Positions 1-7,632 of a DNA stretch of 64,000 nucleotides are shown here, piece by piece. The notes beneath the pieces are model-generated. The model was not told the DNA's origin. It ran no database searches and saw nothing but the letters and a program-made list of their open reading frames with translations. Every line of letters starts with the position of its first letter. Positions within the stretch are counted from its first letter, which is position 1. The stretch is from Pleurocapsa minor HA4230-MV1 (GTDB lineage: Bacteria; Cyanobacteriota; Cyanobacteriia; Cyanobacteriales; Xenococcaceae), in assembly GCA_019359095.1 (NCBI GenBank), contig JAHHHZ010000011.1:310001-374000 (forward strand), given 5' to 3'. A program made the translations under genes and the position numbers.

Positions 1-309
1 AATGCTTTCCCCTTCACGATCTTCATCCGTCGCCAGAATTAGCTCGTCTGCGTTTTTCAGGGCGGTCTTTAATTCTTTAACTACCTTCTTTTTCTTATCA
101 GGCACAACGTAGATCGGTTGGAACTCATCTTCGATGTTGATGCCTAAAGTAGCCCACTTCTTATCTTTAAAGGCAGGAGGAATCTCTTTGGCTGAGGGGG
201 GCAAATCTCGGACATGACCCATTGATGCCTCAACCTGATAGCCAGAGGGCAGATAATTACGAATAGTACGCGCTTTGGTAGGAGACTCGACAATAACTAA
301 TGTTGACAT
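1..309 (-). CDS. topA: DNA topoisomerase I, N-terminal part (cut by window edge)
   Basis: The minus strand reads from an ATG at 309 and stays open to base 1, giving the first 103 residues. It begins [16 protein letters not shown], continues with SMGHVRDLP, and ends in [10 protein letters not shown]. These are the TOPRIM-domain motifs of bacterial type IA topoisomerase: the active-site glutamate lies in VESPTKA and the metal-binding acidic triad is in the DEDREGE stretch. The enzyme relaxes negatively supercoiled DNA through a transient 5'-phosphotyrosine. The rest of the gene, including the catalytic tyrosine, lies outside the window. It is divergent from ndhB, with about 325 bp between the two starts. 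Identification is secure; only the length is unknown. Confidence 0.95.
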   Translation of the reverse strand, partial: MSTLVIVESPTKARTIRNYLPSGYQVEASMGHVRDLPPSAKEIPPAFKDKKWATLGINIEDEFQPIYVVPDKKKKVVKELKTALKNADELILATDEDREGESI

Positions 310-635
310 ATGAGATGGGATTAACGCAGTAAGATAGCTGGGATGAATTTTCTCTAGAGATTTTTTTGATCTATTTTTCTAATCTATAGTTATATTCCCT
401 TAAACGACAAATATCTTTGTTGATTGATTGCAGAGCAGAATTGGTGAATCAATTAGCCTACTCAGCTTTAGCCTGGTTTTTACCATAACCTAAATTAACC
501 TCTAGTTAATCTTCCGTTTGTTAAATAGCCAAAACATAATAAGCTGAAACAGGATCGGGATAGAGAGTTACAATCCTTTGTATAGCTCCTACAGCAATTT
601 TTCAACTGTATTTATATCTGACTGTATCTAAATCT
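310..635. other. topA-ndhB divergent intergenic region
   Basis: AT-rich spacer between two divergent starts that must hold both promoters. I see no small gene. An inverted repeat, ATTAAC-5-GTTAAT, lies at 494-510 and could be an operator or chance. No clear -35/-10 pair stands out. Confidence 0.5.
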
Positions 636-2210
636 ATGGATTTTTCTAGCACTGTAGCCTCTCAGCTTCATGCAGCGACAATTGTACCCGAAGGTATTGT
701 GACCGTGACGCTCATAGCTGTTCTCATTGGCGATTTAATCTTTGGGCGTAGCTCCTCCCGCTGGTTGCCCTATCTAGCTATCTTCGGATTATTCAATACC
801 CTTGTAGCTCTCTTTTTTCAATGGAGTAATCCCAATGCGATCGCTTTTTTGGGATCGTTTAATGGAGATAATCTTAGCATTGTCTTTCGGGGCATAGTTG
901 CCCTCTCGGCACTGGTTACAATTCCCATGTCTATTCGCTATATTCAGCAATCGGGAACATCTTTGGCAGAATTTATTGCCATTATGCTCACCGCTACTCT
1001 AGGAGGTATGTTCCTCTGTGGAGCGAATGAGTTAACGATGGTGTTTATCTCTCTAGAAATGTTGAGTATTTCTTCCTACTTGATGACGGGCTACATGAAG
1101 CGCGATCCCCGTTCTAATGAAGCTGCCCTCAAGTACCTACTAATTGGAGCTTCTAGCTCGGCAATCTTCCTGTATGGCATGTCTTTACTTTATGGTTTGT
1201 CGGGAGGAGAAACAAATCTTAACAGTATCTCCGCTAAGGTCACGGCTGTTAATGGTGTAGAGTCTCTTGGTTTAGCTATCTCTTTGGTATTTATCATTGC
1301 GGGTATTGCCTTTAAGATCTCGGCTGTTCCTTTCCACCAGTGGACACCAGATGTTTACGAAGGTTCTCCCACTCCTGTAGTTGCTTTCCTCTCTGTTGGC
1401 TCAAAAGCTGCGGGTTTTGCCCTGGCAATCCGTCTCTTGACCACTGCCTTTGGTTCACTTACCGAACAGTGGCACTTTATTTTTACCGCCCTAGCAATTC
1501 TCAGTATGGTATTGGGTAACGTAGTAGCCCTCGCCCAAACCAGTATTAAGCGGATGTTGGCTTATTCTTCCATCGCCCAAGCTGGGTTTGTGATGATTGG
1601 TTTAATTGCAGGGACAGATAATGGCTATTCCAGCATGATCTTCTATCTGTTTATTTACTTATTTATGAACTTAGGAGCGTTTAGCTGTATTATTCTCTTC
1701 TCTCTACGTACGGGAACAGATCAAATTAGTGAATACGCGGGCTTATATCAAAAAGATCCCTTGCTTACCCTGTGTTTAAGTATTTGTTTGCTTTCTCTCG
1801 GTGGTATTCCTCCCATGGCTGGCTTCTTCGGCAAAATTTACCTATTTTGGGCAGGTTGGCAAGCTGGACTATATGGACTCGTATTACTTGGCTTAATCAC
1901 CAGTGTCATCTCAATTTACTACTACATTCGAGTGGTCAAAATGATGGTAGTCAAAGAACCCCAAGAAATGTCTGAATCCGTCAAAAACTACCCCAAAATC
2001 AACTGGAAGCTTCCAGGAATGCGTCCTCTACAGGTAGGAATTGTCGCTTCAGCAATTATTACTTCTCTGGCTGGAATTTTATCCAATCCCCTGTTTACTT
2101 TAAGTGCTAGTTCAGTTGCCAGTACGCCGATTCTACACTCGACTGTCATCACTCAGGAAATACCCAAAACTACAATTCAAGTTTCCACAATCGACGATTT
2201 AATCAATTAA
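636..2210 (+). CDS. ndhB: NAD(P)H-quinone oxidoreductase subunit 2 (NdhB)
   Basis: A 524-residue, strongly hydrophobic protein with about 14 predicted membrane segments. It belongs to the proton-pumping, antiporter-like subunit family of complex I/NDH-1 in thylakoids. Family motifs are visible in order: the [19 protein letters not shown] helix, [34 protein letters not shown] and [14 protein letters not shown]. The conserved glutamate and lysines of the proton channel are present. NdhB is a core membrane subunit of all cyanobacterial NDH-1 forms, which serve respiration, cyclic electron flow and CO2 uptake. It stands alone, followed by a terminator at 2241-2264, so it is probably monocistronic. 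Length is normal for the family, and the start is a plain ATG. Confidence 0.97.
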   Translation: MDFSSTVASQLHAATIVPEGIVTVTLIAVLIGDLIFGRSSSRWLPYLAIFGLFNTLVALFFQWSNPNAIAFLGSFNGDNLSIVFRGIVALSALVTIPMSIRYIQQSGTSLAEFIAIMLTATLGGMFLCGANELTMVFISLEMLSISSYLMTGYMKRDPRSNEAALKYLLIGASSSAIFLYGMSLLYGLSGGETNLNSISAKVTAVNGVESLGLAISLVFIIAGIAFKISAVPFHQWTPDVYEGSPTPVVAFLSVGSKAAGFALAIRLLTTAFGSLTEQWHFIFTALAILSMVLGNVVALAQTSIKRMLAYSSIAQAGFVMIGLIAGTDNGYSSMIFYLFIYLFMNLGAFSCIILFSLRTGTDQISEYAGLYQKDPLLTLCLSICLLSLGGIPPMAGFFGKIYLFWAGWQAGLYGLVLLGLITSVISIYYYIRVVKMMVVKEPQEMSESVKNYPKINWKLPGMRPLQVGIVASAIITSLAGILSNPLFTLSASSVASTPILHSTVITQEIPKTTIQVSTIDDLIN

Positions 2211-2240
2211 TAAATTAAGCTAAAAGATTTAATCTAATGA

Positions 2241-2264
2241 GGCTCGCTGCGGTGAGCTTTTTTT
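2241..2264 (+). terminator. Rho-independent terminator after ndhB
   Basis: Stem GCTCGC (2242-2247), loop TGCG, GTGAGC (2252-2257, one G-U pair), followed by seven T residues. It lies about 30 bp beyond the ndhB stop codon and points the right way. Confidence 0.8.
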
Positions 2265-2295
2265 GTCGGCAAGTAGCATGATCAGTAATCAGTAA

Positions 2296-3534
2296 TCACT
2301 GTGCTAATTTTTTCAAAGCAGAAAGAGCATGAAGTTGGACTTTGCGATCGCTATCTGTGGCAAGTTGTTCTAAGACTGGGATAGCAGAGCGATCGCCTAA
2401 TTCACCCAAAGAAGTGGCTAAGGCTTGTCTAATGGAGGCTGACAATGATTGTTGCCGTTGCCAAAAAGCGATTAATACCTGAGCTGACTGATGCTTTAGT
2501 TCTAACGTACCATTTCGCCCCAAAATGATAATAATCTCCTGGATAATTAGTTCACTGGAGTTGGTTAGAGCCTGTTCTAGATAAGTGATTCCTGAACTAA
2601 GTTTGCTCCAGCCTAAAGCTTTGACTAAATCTAATTTGAGGGCTACAGGCGTAGTATCGACTTGCAATACTTCAAACAGAGCAGTAGTAGCGTTTGGTTG
2701 CTGCATTCTGCCTAAAGAAATTGCTGCTTGGCTACAAACTTCGAGGTTTAAATCGTAGAGTAGAGGTTGTAGGTGTTTAACCAAGTCCATTGATTGACAG
2801 AGATCGGGACGAAAACCTAGAGCGATCGCCGCTTCTTTTCTAACTGTACTGGCTCGATCTTGCAAGGCGGTAATCAATACAGGCGGGATACGGCGATCGT
2901 GGAAGCTACCTAAAGCATTAATAGCAATGGCGCGTAATTCTGCCTTCTCGTGAGTGGTGATGGTTAACAGTGGCGAAATAGTCGAGGCAGAACGAATGTA
3001 AGATAAAGCATTAGTTGCCAAAAAACAATATTTTGGCTCTGATAATAAATCTACTAAAGCATCAATAGCGCGATCGCCAATTTGAATTAAAGTTTTGCCA
3101 GCGATAGTAATTAATTCATTGTCGTTAGATTGCTGTAGTAGCTGCACTAAAGTTAAGACAACTGACTGTTCGGGAAAATTGCCGAGAATTTGACAGATAA
3201 ACCAACGTACTTCTGCTTCTACTGTTTCATCTAAAGCTAAAGTATTGAGGGGTGTAATTATTTTGTGACCCAAGAGGGGAAAAAGTTTAGTAATTGACCA
3301 TTTATGCTGAAAATCGGCTTTAATTAACATTTCTAAGGCAATATTAAAGACCGTCTGCCAATCCTCTGGGTTTAAAACTAACTGCTTATGATTGGCAGAT
3401 TTACTTTGTGGTAGTTGTTGAAGCTGATTGCTTACCTCTAACCAATTTTGTGTTTGTGCTGCCTTGAGTGCCTGTTCCAATATTACTTTAACCAAAGATT
3501 GATTCGCTGCTGTTTCTGGTTTAATATAAGTCAC
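2296..3534 (-). CDS. HEAT-repeat protein
   Basis: A 412-residue protein built of repeated helical pairs from about residue 90 to the end. Typical repeat phrases are AELRAIAINALGSF, STVRKEAAIALGF, LEVCSQAAISLGRM, ASIRQALATSLGEL and RKVQLHALSALKKL. These are HEAT/PBS-lyase-type repeats, which form a curved solenoid for protein binding. In cyanobacteria the fold is found in phycobilin lyases (CpcE/F type) and in many scaffolds of unknown role. No bilin lyase partner or phycobilisome gene is nearby, so no substrate can be assigned. There is no signal peptide, so it is probably cytosolic. It is divergent from proB and convergent with ndhB, so it stands alone. Confidence 0.85.
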   Translation of the reverse strand: MTYIKPETAANQSLVKVILEQALKAAQTQNWLEVSNQLQQLPQSKSANHKQLVLNPEDWQTVFNIALEMLIKADFQHKWSITKLFPLLGHKIITPLNTLALDETVEAEVRWFICQILGNFPEQSVVLTLVQLLQQSNDNELITIAGKTLIQIGDRAIDALVDLLSEPKYCFLATNALSYIRSASTISPLLTITTHEKAELRAIAINALGSFHDRRIPPVLITALQDRASTVRKEAAIALGFRPDLCQSMDLVKHLQPLLYDLNLEVCSQAAISLGRMQQPNATTALFEVLQVDTTPVALKLDLVKALGWSKLSSGITYLEQALTNSSELIIQEIIIILGRNGTLELKHQSAQVLIAFWQRQQSLSASIRQALATSLGELGDRSAIPVLEQLATDSDRKVQLHALSALKKLAQ

Positions 3535-3742
3535 GCGATCGCTATCACCATCAATAAAATTATAAATTGCTCAAAAAAAATAGTTTTCAAAACTTTAATC
3601 TAGTTTTAATTATTATTTGATTTTCAACTCATACTGGTAGCATAAAGCACCAATAACTTTGCAGATGTAGAGTGGGAATGGAATCAATGCAAATCGATCA
3701 TAGTAAAGCCTGATTTTGTCTAGAACAAATAATATTTAGTTA

Positions 3743-4861
3743 ATGAGCAACTTTCAAACCATCGTCGTTAAAATTGGCACTTCTAGTCTGACGCAACCGA
3801 CAGGGCAAATTGCGATCGCCACTATTGCTTCTTTGGTCGAAACTTTAAGTTATTTACGCTCTCAGGGACACAGAGTTGTCTTAGTTTCCTCTGGTGCTGT
3901 GGGTATTGGCTGTGCCAGACTAAATTTAGCGGAAAGACCGCGAAAAATGGCTTTAAAACAGGCTGTAGCAGCAGTTGGACAGGGACGTTTAATGCGCATC
4001 TACGACGATCTGTTTAGTAATTTACAACAGGCGATCGCTCAGGTGTTATTAACCAGGCGGGAATTAGTTGAACGCAACACCTATGTCAATGTCTCCAATA
4101 CTTTTCGAGAACTACTAGACTTAGGGGTAATTCCCATCGTCAACGAAAACGATACCGTGGCAGTAGACGAACTAAAATTTGGTGATAACGATACCCTTTC
4201 GGCTTTAGTTGCGAGCTTAGTTAAAGCAGACTGGTTATTTCTCTTAACTGATGTAGATCGCATGTATTCGGCCGATCCCAAAACTTTTCCCCATGCTCAA
4301 CCAATTAAACTAGTAAGTAGTGACGAGCTTAATCAACTTCAGGTTGATGCAGGATCTAGTGGTTCACAGTGGGGTACTGGCGGTATGGCAACTAAACTTG
4401 CCGCAGCACGTATTGCTACAAGCACGGGAGTTAGAACCGTGATTACTCAGGGGAAAGAGCCACAAAATATTTTAGAGATCTTGCAAGGCAAAGATTTAGG
4501 AACTCAGTTTGAACCCCAACCCCAGACTGATAATGCACGCAAACGCTGGATTAGCTACGGTTTGATTCCGATGGGTAAGCTCTATTTAGATAGTGGTGCA
4601 GTCAAAGCTATCATCAGTAAAGGAAAATCCTTGCTTCCTGCGGGAATCGTGGCGGTTGAAGGAGAATTTTCAGCCACCGATGCGGTGCTGCTGTGTAACC
4701 AAGAAGGTATTGAATTAGGTCGAGGTTTGGTTAACTATAACAATAGTGAAATTGAACAAATCAAAGGACATCATTCAACCAAGATTGCAGCAATCTTAGG
4801 TTACGACAGCGTAGATACAGTAGTGCATCGTAATAATTTGGTGATGAAAGAGAATATTTAA
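3743..4861 (+). CDS. proB: Glutamate 5-kinase
   Basis: A 372-residue enzyme of proline synthesis that phosphorylates L-glutamate to glutamyl 5-phosphate. The amino-acid-kinase domain spans about residues 5-255, with the nucleotide-binding start [10 protein letters not shown], the glycine loop VSSGAVGIG, the acidic motif [17 protein letters not shown], and [16 protein letters not shown] domain follows (about 275-355, recognisable in [18 protein letters not shown]), as in the long bacterial ProB type. Synthesis is normally feedback-inhibited by proline through the kinase domain. The gene is followed after 16 bp by the ArsC/Spx-like gene and then a HAD gene, so the three probably share a transcript, although no functional link is evident. 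The proA partner is not in the window. Confidence 0.95.
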   Translation: MSNFQTIVVKIGTSSLTQPTGQIAIATIASLVETLSYLRSQGHRVVLVSSGAVGIGCARLNLAERPRKMALKQAVAAVGQGRLMRIYDDLFSNLQQAIAQVLLTRRELVERNTYVNVSNTFRELLDLGVIPIVNENDTVAVDELKFGDNDTLSALVASLVKADWLFLLTDVDRMYSADPKTFPHAQPIKLVSSDELNQLQVDAGSSGSQWGTGGMATKLAAARIATSTGVRTVITQGKEPQNILEILQGKDLGTQFEPQPQTDNARKRWISYGLIPMGKLYLDSGAVKAIISKGKSLLPAGIVAVEGEFSATDAVLLCNQEGIELGRGLVNYNNSEIEQIKGHHSTKIAAILGYDSVDTVVHRNNLVMKENI

Positions 4862-4877
4862 TCCGACTGAGGTAAAT

Positions 4878-5231
4878 ATGACTATTAAAGTTTACGGTAT
4901 TCCTAATTGTGGGACTTGTAAAAAAGCGATCGCCTGGCTACAGGAAAATAATCTGGAATATGAATTTATTAATACTAAAGATCATCCTCCCGATCGAAAA
5001 ATGATTACTAGTTGGGTCAAAGCATTAGGTAGTAAAGCAATGCGCAATACTTCAGGGAAATCTTATCGCGCTTTAGGCGAATCACGAAACACCTTTAGCG
5101 ATCGAGAGTGGATCGATCTTTTTGCTCAAGATGCTATGTTGCTTAAACGACCTTTGTTTACTAAAGATAATCAGGCGGTATTAGTTGGGTTTAAAGCCTC
5201 GCCAGCAGAATTAAAAGAGAAATTAAGCTGA
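4878..5231 (+). CDS. ArsC/Spx-family thioredoxin-fold protein (YffB-like)
   Basis: A 117-residue protein of the Spx/ArsC family. The N-terminus has a CxxC pair (C11 and C14 in IPNCGTCKKA), then the family sequence YEFINTKDHPPD, and near the end RPLFTKDNQAVLVGFK, which matches the conserved arginine-proline loop of the family. This subgroup is usually annotated as arsenate-reductase-like or YffB. Glutathione-linked reductase activity has been proposed, but the physiological substrate is not settled. There are no arsenic-resistance genes nearby, so arsenate reduction should not be assumed. It lies between proB and a HAD phosphatase gene with short gaps of 16 bp each side, consistent with an operon. 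Confidence 0.85.
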   Translation: MTIKVYGIPNCGTCKKAIAWLQENNLEYEFINTKDHPPDRKMITSWVKALGSKAMRNTSGKSYRALGESRNTFSDREWIDLFAQDAMLLKRPLFTKDNQAVLVGFKASPAELKEKLS

Positions 5232-5247
5232 TGAAAAATAATTAAAA

Positions 5248-5904
5248 ATGATTGAAGCCGTAATTTTTGATCTCGATGGCTTATTAATCGATTCTGAACC
5301 TCTGTGGCAAGAAGCAGAGATCCTGGTATTTAAACAAGTAAATTTGCTGCTGACTAGTGAACTATGTCGGCAAACTCAAGGTTTAAGAATAGATGAAGTA
5401 GTAGACTATTGGTATCGTCAATATCCTTGGACTAATTTAAGCAAGCTGGAAGTTGAAAAGCTAATTGTGAGCAAAGTAATCGAATTAATTCACCTCAAGG
5501 GTCAACCCCTTCCAGGAGTCCATCAGGCAATCGCTTTCGTCAAAAACCAGAATGTCAAAATTGCTTTAGCTTCTTCTTCAGCATTAAAAATTATTCAAGC
5601 TGCTTTACAAAAGCTCAATTTAACCGAAGTGTTTGCCGAGATCTATTCAGCAGAATTTGAAGTTTTAGGCAAACCTCACCCAGGAGTCTACTTAACTACT
5701 GCCCAGAAATTGAATGTTCCTCCTCAATCTTGTCTGGCTTTAGAAGACTCGTTAAACGGCGTATTAGCTGCCAAAGCTGCCGACATGAAGTGTATCGCTA
5801 TTCCCGAAGCAATACAGCAGAAGAATCCCCAGTTGGCGATCGCCGATCTAATCTTAAAATCTTTAGAAGAATTAAATCAGCCAGTCTGGAATAGTCTCAA
5901 TTAA
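5248..5904 (+). CDS. HAD-superfamily hydrolase, subfamily IA (sugar-phosphatase-like)
   Basis: A 218-residue HAD phosphatase. Motif I is VIFDLDGLLIDSEPLW, with nucleophile D8 and acid/base D10. Motif II lies in KIALASSS, the motif III lysine in LGKPHPGVY, and motif IV in LALEDSLNGVLAAKAADM. The alpha-helical cap (about residues 15-85) is of the C1 type found in beta-phosphoglucomutase and 2-deoxyglucose-6-phosphatase relatives such as YniC/HxpB. The substrate is probably a sugar phosphate but cannot be fixed by motif. It ends 5 bp from the convergent prxQ stop codon, so transcripts from the two strands meet here with no room for a terminator. Confidence 0.85.
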   Translation: MIEAVIFDLDGLLIDSEPLWQEAEILVFKQVNLLLTSELCRQTQGLRIDEVVDYWYRQYPWTNLSKLEVEKLIVSKVIELIHLKGQPLPGVHQAIAFVKNQNVKIALASSSALKIIQAALQKLNLTEVFAEIYSAEFEVLGKPHPGVYLTTAQKLNVPPQSCLALEDSLNGVLAAKAADMKCIAIPEAIQQKNPQLAIADLILKSLEELNQPVWNSLN

Positions 5905-5909
5905 CTTAC

Positions 5910-6386
5910 CTAACTCACCTGAGTCTTTAATTCCTGCAAAACCTTCTCAGCATGAGCTTTGACTCGAACTTTGTCCCAAACTTGAACAATTTTGCGATCG
6001 GGGGAAATTAAAAAAGTAGAACGCACGACTCCCATATATTCTTTGCCCATGAATTTCTTTAAGCGCCATGCACCATAAGCCTCAATCACGACATGCTGAG
6101 GATCGCTTAATAGCTTTAAAGATAAATCTTGCTTATCAATAAACTTACAGTGAGACTGGGGGGAATCTGGACTCACACCGAGAATATCCGCCCCTAGTTC
6201 CTGGAAAGCTTGGGCATAGGCGGTAAAATCCTTCGCTTCGGTAGTGCAACCAGGAGTATTGTCCTTGGGATAAAAATATAGCACTAACCACCGTCCTGAA
6301 TAATCTGCCAGGCTAACAACTAAGTCATGTTGATCTTTGGCGGAGAAATCTGAGGCTGTCTGTCCAACTTGAGGCATATCTGTCAT
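5910..6386 (-). CDS. prxQ: Peroxiredoxin, BCP/PrxQ family
   Basis: A 158-residue thiol peroxidase that reduces H2O2 and organic hydroperoxides. The peroxidatic cysteine is C47 in PKDNTPGCTTEAKDF. The usual PrxQ resolving cysteine five residues later is absent (K52). The only other cysteine is C80 in SPQSHCKFID, which would sit in helix 3. Some PrxQ/BCP proteins use a resolving cysteine in that helix, so an atypical two-cysteine mechanism is likely, with thioredoxin as reductant. The start ATG is preceded by the region shared with the small peptide gene at 6591; a Fur/PerR-like box at 6550-6568 lies 164 bp upstream and could serve either gene. Confidence 0.93.
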   Translation of the reverse strand: MTDMPQVGQTASDFSAKDQHDLVVSLADYSGRWLVLYFYPKDNTPGCTTEAKDFTAYAQAFQELGADILGVSPDSPQSHCKFIDKQDLSLKLLSDPQHVVIEAYGAWRLKKFMGKEYMGVVRSTFLISPDRKIVQVWDKVRVKAHAEKVLQELKTQVS

Positions 6387-6438
6387 GGTAATAAAAGTTC
6401 AAGTTATTAATAAATTTTTTGGTTTGATGGGGGAGATC

Positions 6439-6467
6439 TAGCCAAGCTGTCACCAGGGGCAATCTAG
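6439..6467 (+). repeat. Left arm of a 29-bp inverted repeat around the small peptide gene
   Basis: TAGCCA at 6439-6444 then, after three bases, TGTCACCAGGGGCAATCTAG (6448-6467). It matches the reverse complement of 7211-7239 with two mismatches. It lies 53-81 bp upstream of prxQ. Confidence 0.8.
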
Positions 6468-6549
6468 GCTAAAACTGCTTATTATGTAACATAATATTAC
6501 GATGGTGCCGTTAAAACATTAAAACGTCATATACTTATGGTGTCATTTT

Positions 6550-6568
6550 CATAATGATTCTTATTATC
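6550..6568 (-). promoter_or_regulatory. Fur/PerR-type box (candidate operator)
   Basis: Plus strand reads CATAATGATTCTTATTATC. Its complement, GATAATAAGAATCATTATG, matches 16 of 19 positions of the classical Fur box (GATAATGATAATCATTATC). It ends 22 bp before the ATG of the small peptide gene, where a bound repressor would block transcription or initiation. A Fur-family regulator is encoded at 14683-15201. Which Fur-family member binds is unknown. Confidence 0.55.
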
Positions 6569-6590
6569 ACAACATAATGTGGGAAGGAAC

Positions 6591-6857
6591 ATGACTCTTG
6601 CATCTAATTATAGACAAACCGATTATGGTAAAACGGTTGTTGAAGCAGTAAGTACATCTGGTGCTTCTGCTGCTTTGGCTCATACAGCGGTACACGCGGG
6701 TATAGCCACAGGAATCATACATACCACTGCTGCTACTGCTGCTACTGCTGGTGGTACTTTTCTTGGTACAGCCTGTATTGCTGCCTGCGCTCCAGTGGCT
6801 CTTACTGGTGCTTTAATTGGTGGAGGAATATATTTGATAGCTAAAGCATGTGAATAA
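6591..6857 (+). CDS. Small Gly/Ala-rich hydrophobic peptide of unknown function
   Basis: An 88-residue ORF from ATG 6591, chosen over an in-frame GTG at 6579 because GGGAAGG at 6581-6587 is a good ribosome site only for the ATG. The N-terminal 25 residues are polar (MTLASNYRQTDYGK). The rest is a long low-complexity Ala/Gly/Thr stretch with glycine-zipper spacing, ending GALIGGGIYLIAKACE; cysteines lie in GTACIAACAP. It resembles membrane-active small proteins or class II-type bacteriocin precursors only in general character; no processing protease or transporter is adjacent. It has its own Fur-like box, ribosome site and terminator (6901-6931), so it looks like a genuine monocistronic gene. 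I do not recognise the family. Confidence 0.65.
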   Translation: MTLASNYRQTDYGKTVVEAVSTSGASAALAHTAVHAGIATGIIHTTAATAATAGGTFLGTACIAACAPVALTGALIGGGIYLIAKACE

Positions 6858-6900
6858 TTTCTAACTAAAAAATGAAATTATTTATTTATATGCTATGTGA

Positions 6901-6931
6901 AAAATCGCTTCTAGTAAGAGCGGTTTTTTTT
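6901..6931 (+). terminator. Rho-independent terminator after the small peptide gene
   Basis: AAATCGCTT pairs with AAGAGCGGTTT across a short loop (CTAGT) and runs into eight T residues, 45 bp beyond the stop codon. Confidence 0.8.
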
Positions 6932-7210
6932 CGTTCAAAAAGTATTACTAACTAATTAGTGGGACTAAAACTAACGAAGAAGTTATGCGAGGTAGTAAGC
7001 GAAAATATTGCAGCTTTTAGTGTTTGAGATAGTTAAAATTGCTTTTAAAGCATAATCGCTATAATCTATGCAGCACAAGTAATCCAGGAATTTAGCTCTT
7101 TTCCAAAAAATTCCTAATTTTGCAGAGATTAGCCAAAGACTGCAAAAATTATCATCTTCGGTCATCGCTAAAATCTGATTTGTAAACCCTTACACAGCAA
7201 TCGTTTCAAG

Positions 7211-7239
7211 CTAGATTGCCCCTGGTGACATCCTGGCTA
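7211..7239 (-). repeat. Right arm of the inverted repeat around the small peptide gene
   Basis: CTAGATTGCCCCTGGTGACA at 7211-7230 is the exact complement of 6448-6467; the match continues to 7239 with two mismatches. The two arms enclose about 740 bp containing the Fur-like box, the peptide gene and its terminator. Confidence 0.8.
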
Positions 7240-7449
7240 ATTTTAGCTCTTGATCTGATGATTTTTTTCCGTAGAAATAACTAAGAGTTCCCATAATTAA
7301 TGAAAACAAAATTTTAGTAAAAATACGGTTGTGCTTCAGCTTTTTTGAAGAGATGATTAATTTTAGAGTTAAATAAATAATAAAAATATTTCCTGATGAA
7401 GCCAAGGTATCACTTCACCTCTAGCTAATCATATCTAGTCTTGCTCCAG

Positions 7450-7476
7450 AACCCAGTTATACAACTGGGTTTTTTT
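7450..7476 (+). terminator. Orphan rho-independent terminator
   Basis: Perfect 9-bp stem AACCCAGTT/AACTGGGTT with loop ATAC, then a T run. No plus-strand gene ends nearby; the previous plus-strand gene already has a terminator at 6901-6931. It may end an unannotated small RNA starting near 7380-7420. Confidence 0.75.
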
Positions 7477-7632
7477 CTGACTTTTTAAAAGCTCTAAGCT
7501 CTAAGCCTGGTTAACCGCGAAGCGAGTTTAAATTACATCAAGTTCGCGTAATTAGTTGGAATAAAGCTGTCCCTAATTCCCTAATTCCCCAAATACTTAC
7601 AAGTACTTAACTGTTCAACCGAACCTAATATT

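Larger units (their letters stand above)
6932..7632. other. 700-bp region without a convincing gene
   Basis: AT-rich. Minus-strand ORFs of 60 codons (6983-7165) and 64 codons (7211-7405) lack ribosome sites and convincing composition; the second ends inside the inverted repeat arm. A plus-strand terminator at 7450-7476 has no assigned gene before it. Short direct repeats (AAGCTCTAAGCTCTAAGC, about 7490-7507) precede tldD. Confidence 0.5.

Noticed and set aside
7211-7405. Minus-strand ORF of 64 codons with a hydrophobic start
   Set aside because: No ribosome site, ends inside the inverted repeat arm, and composition matches AT-rich spacer.
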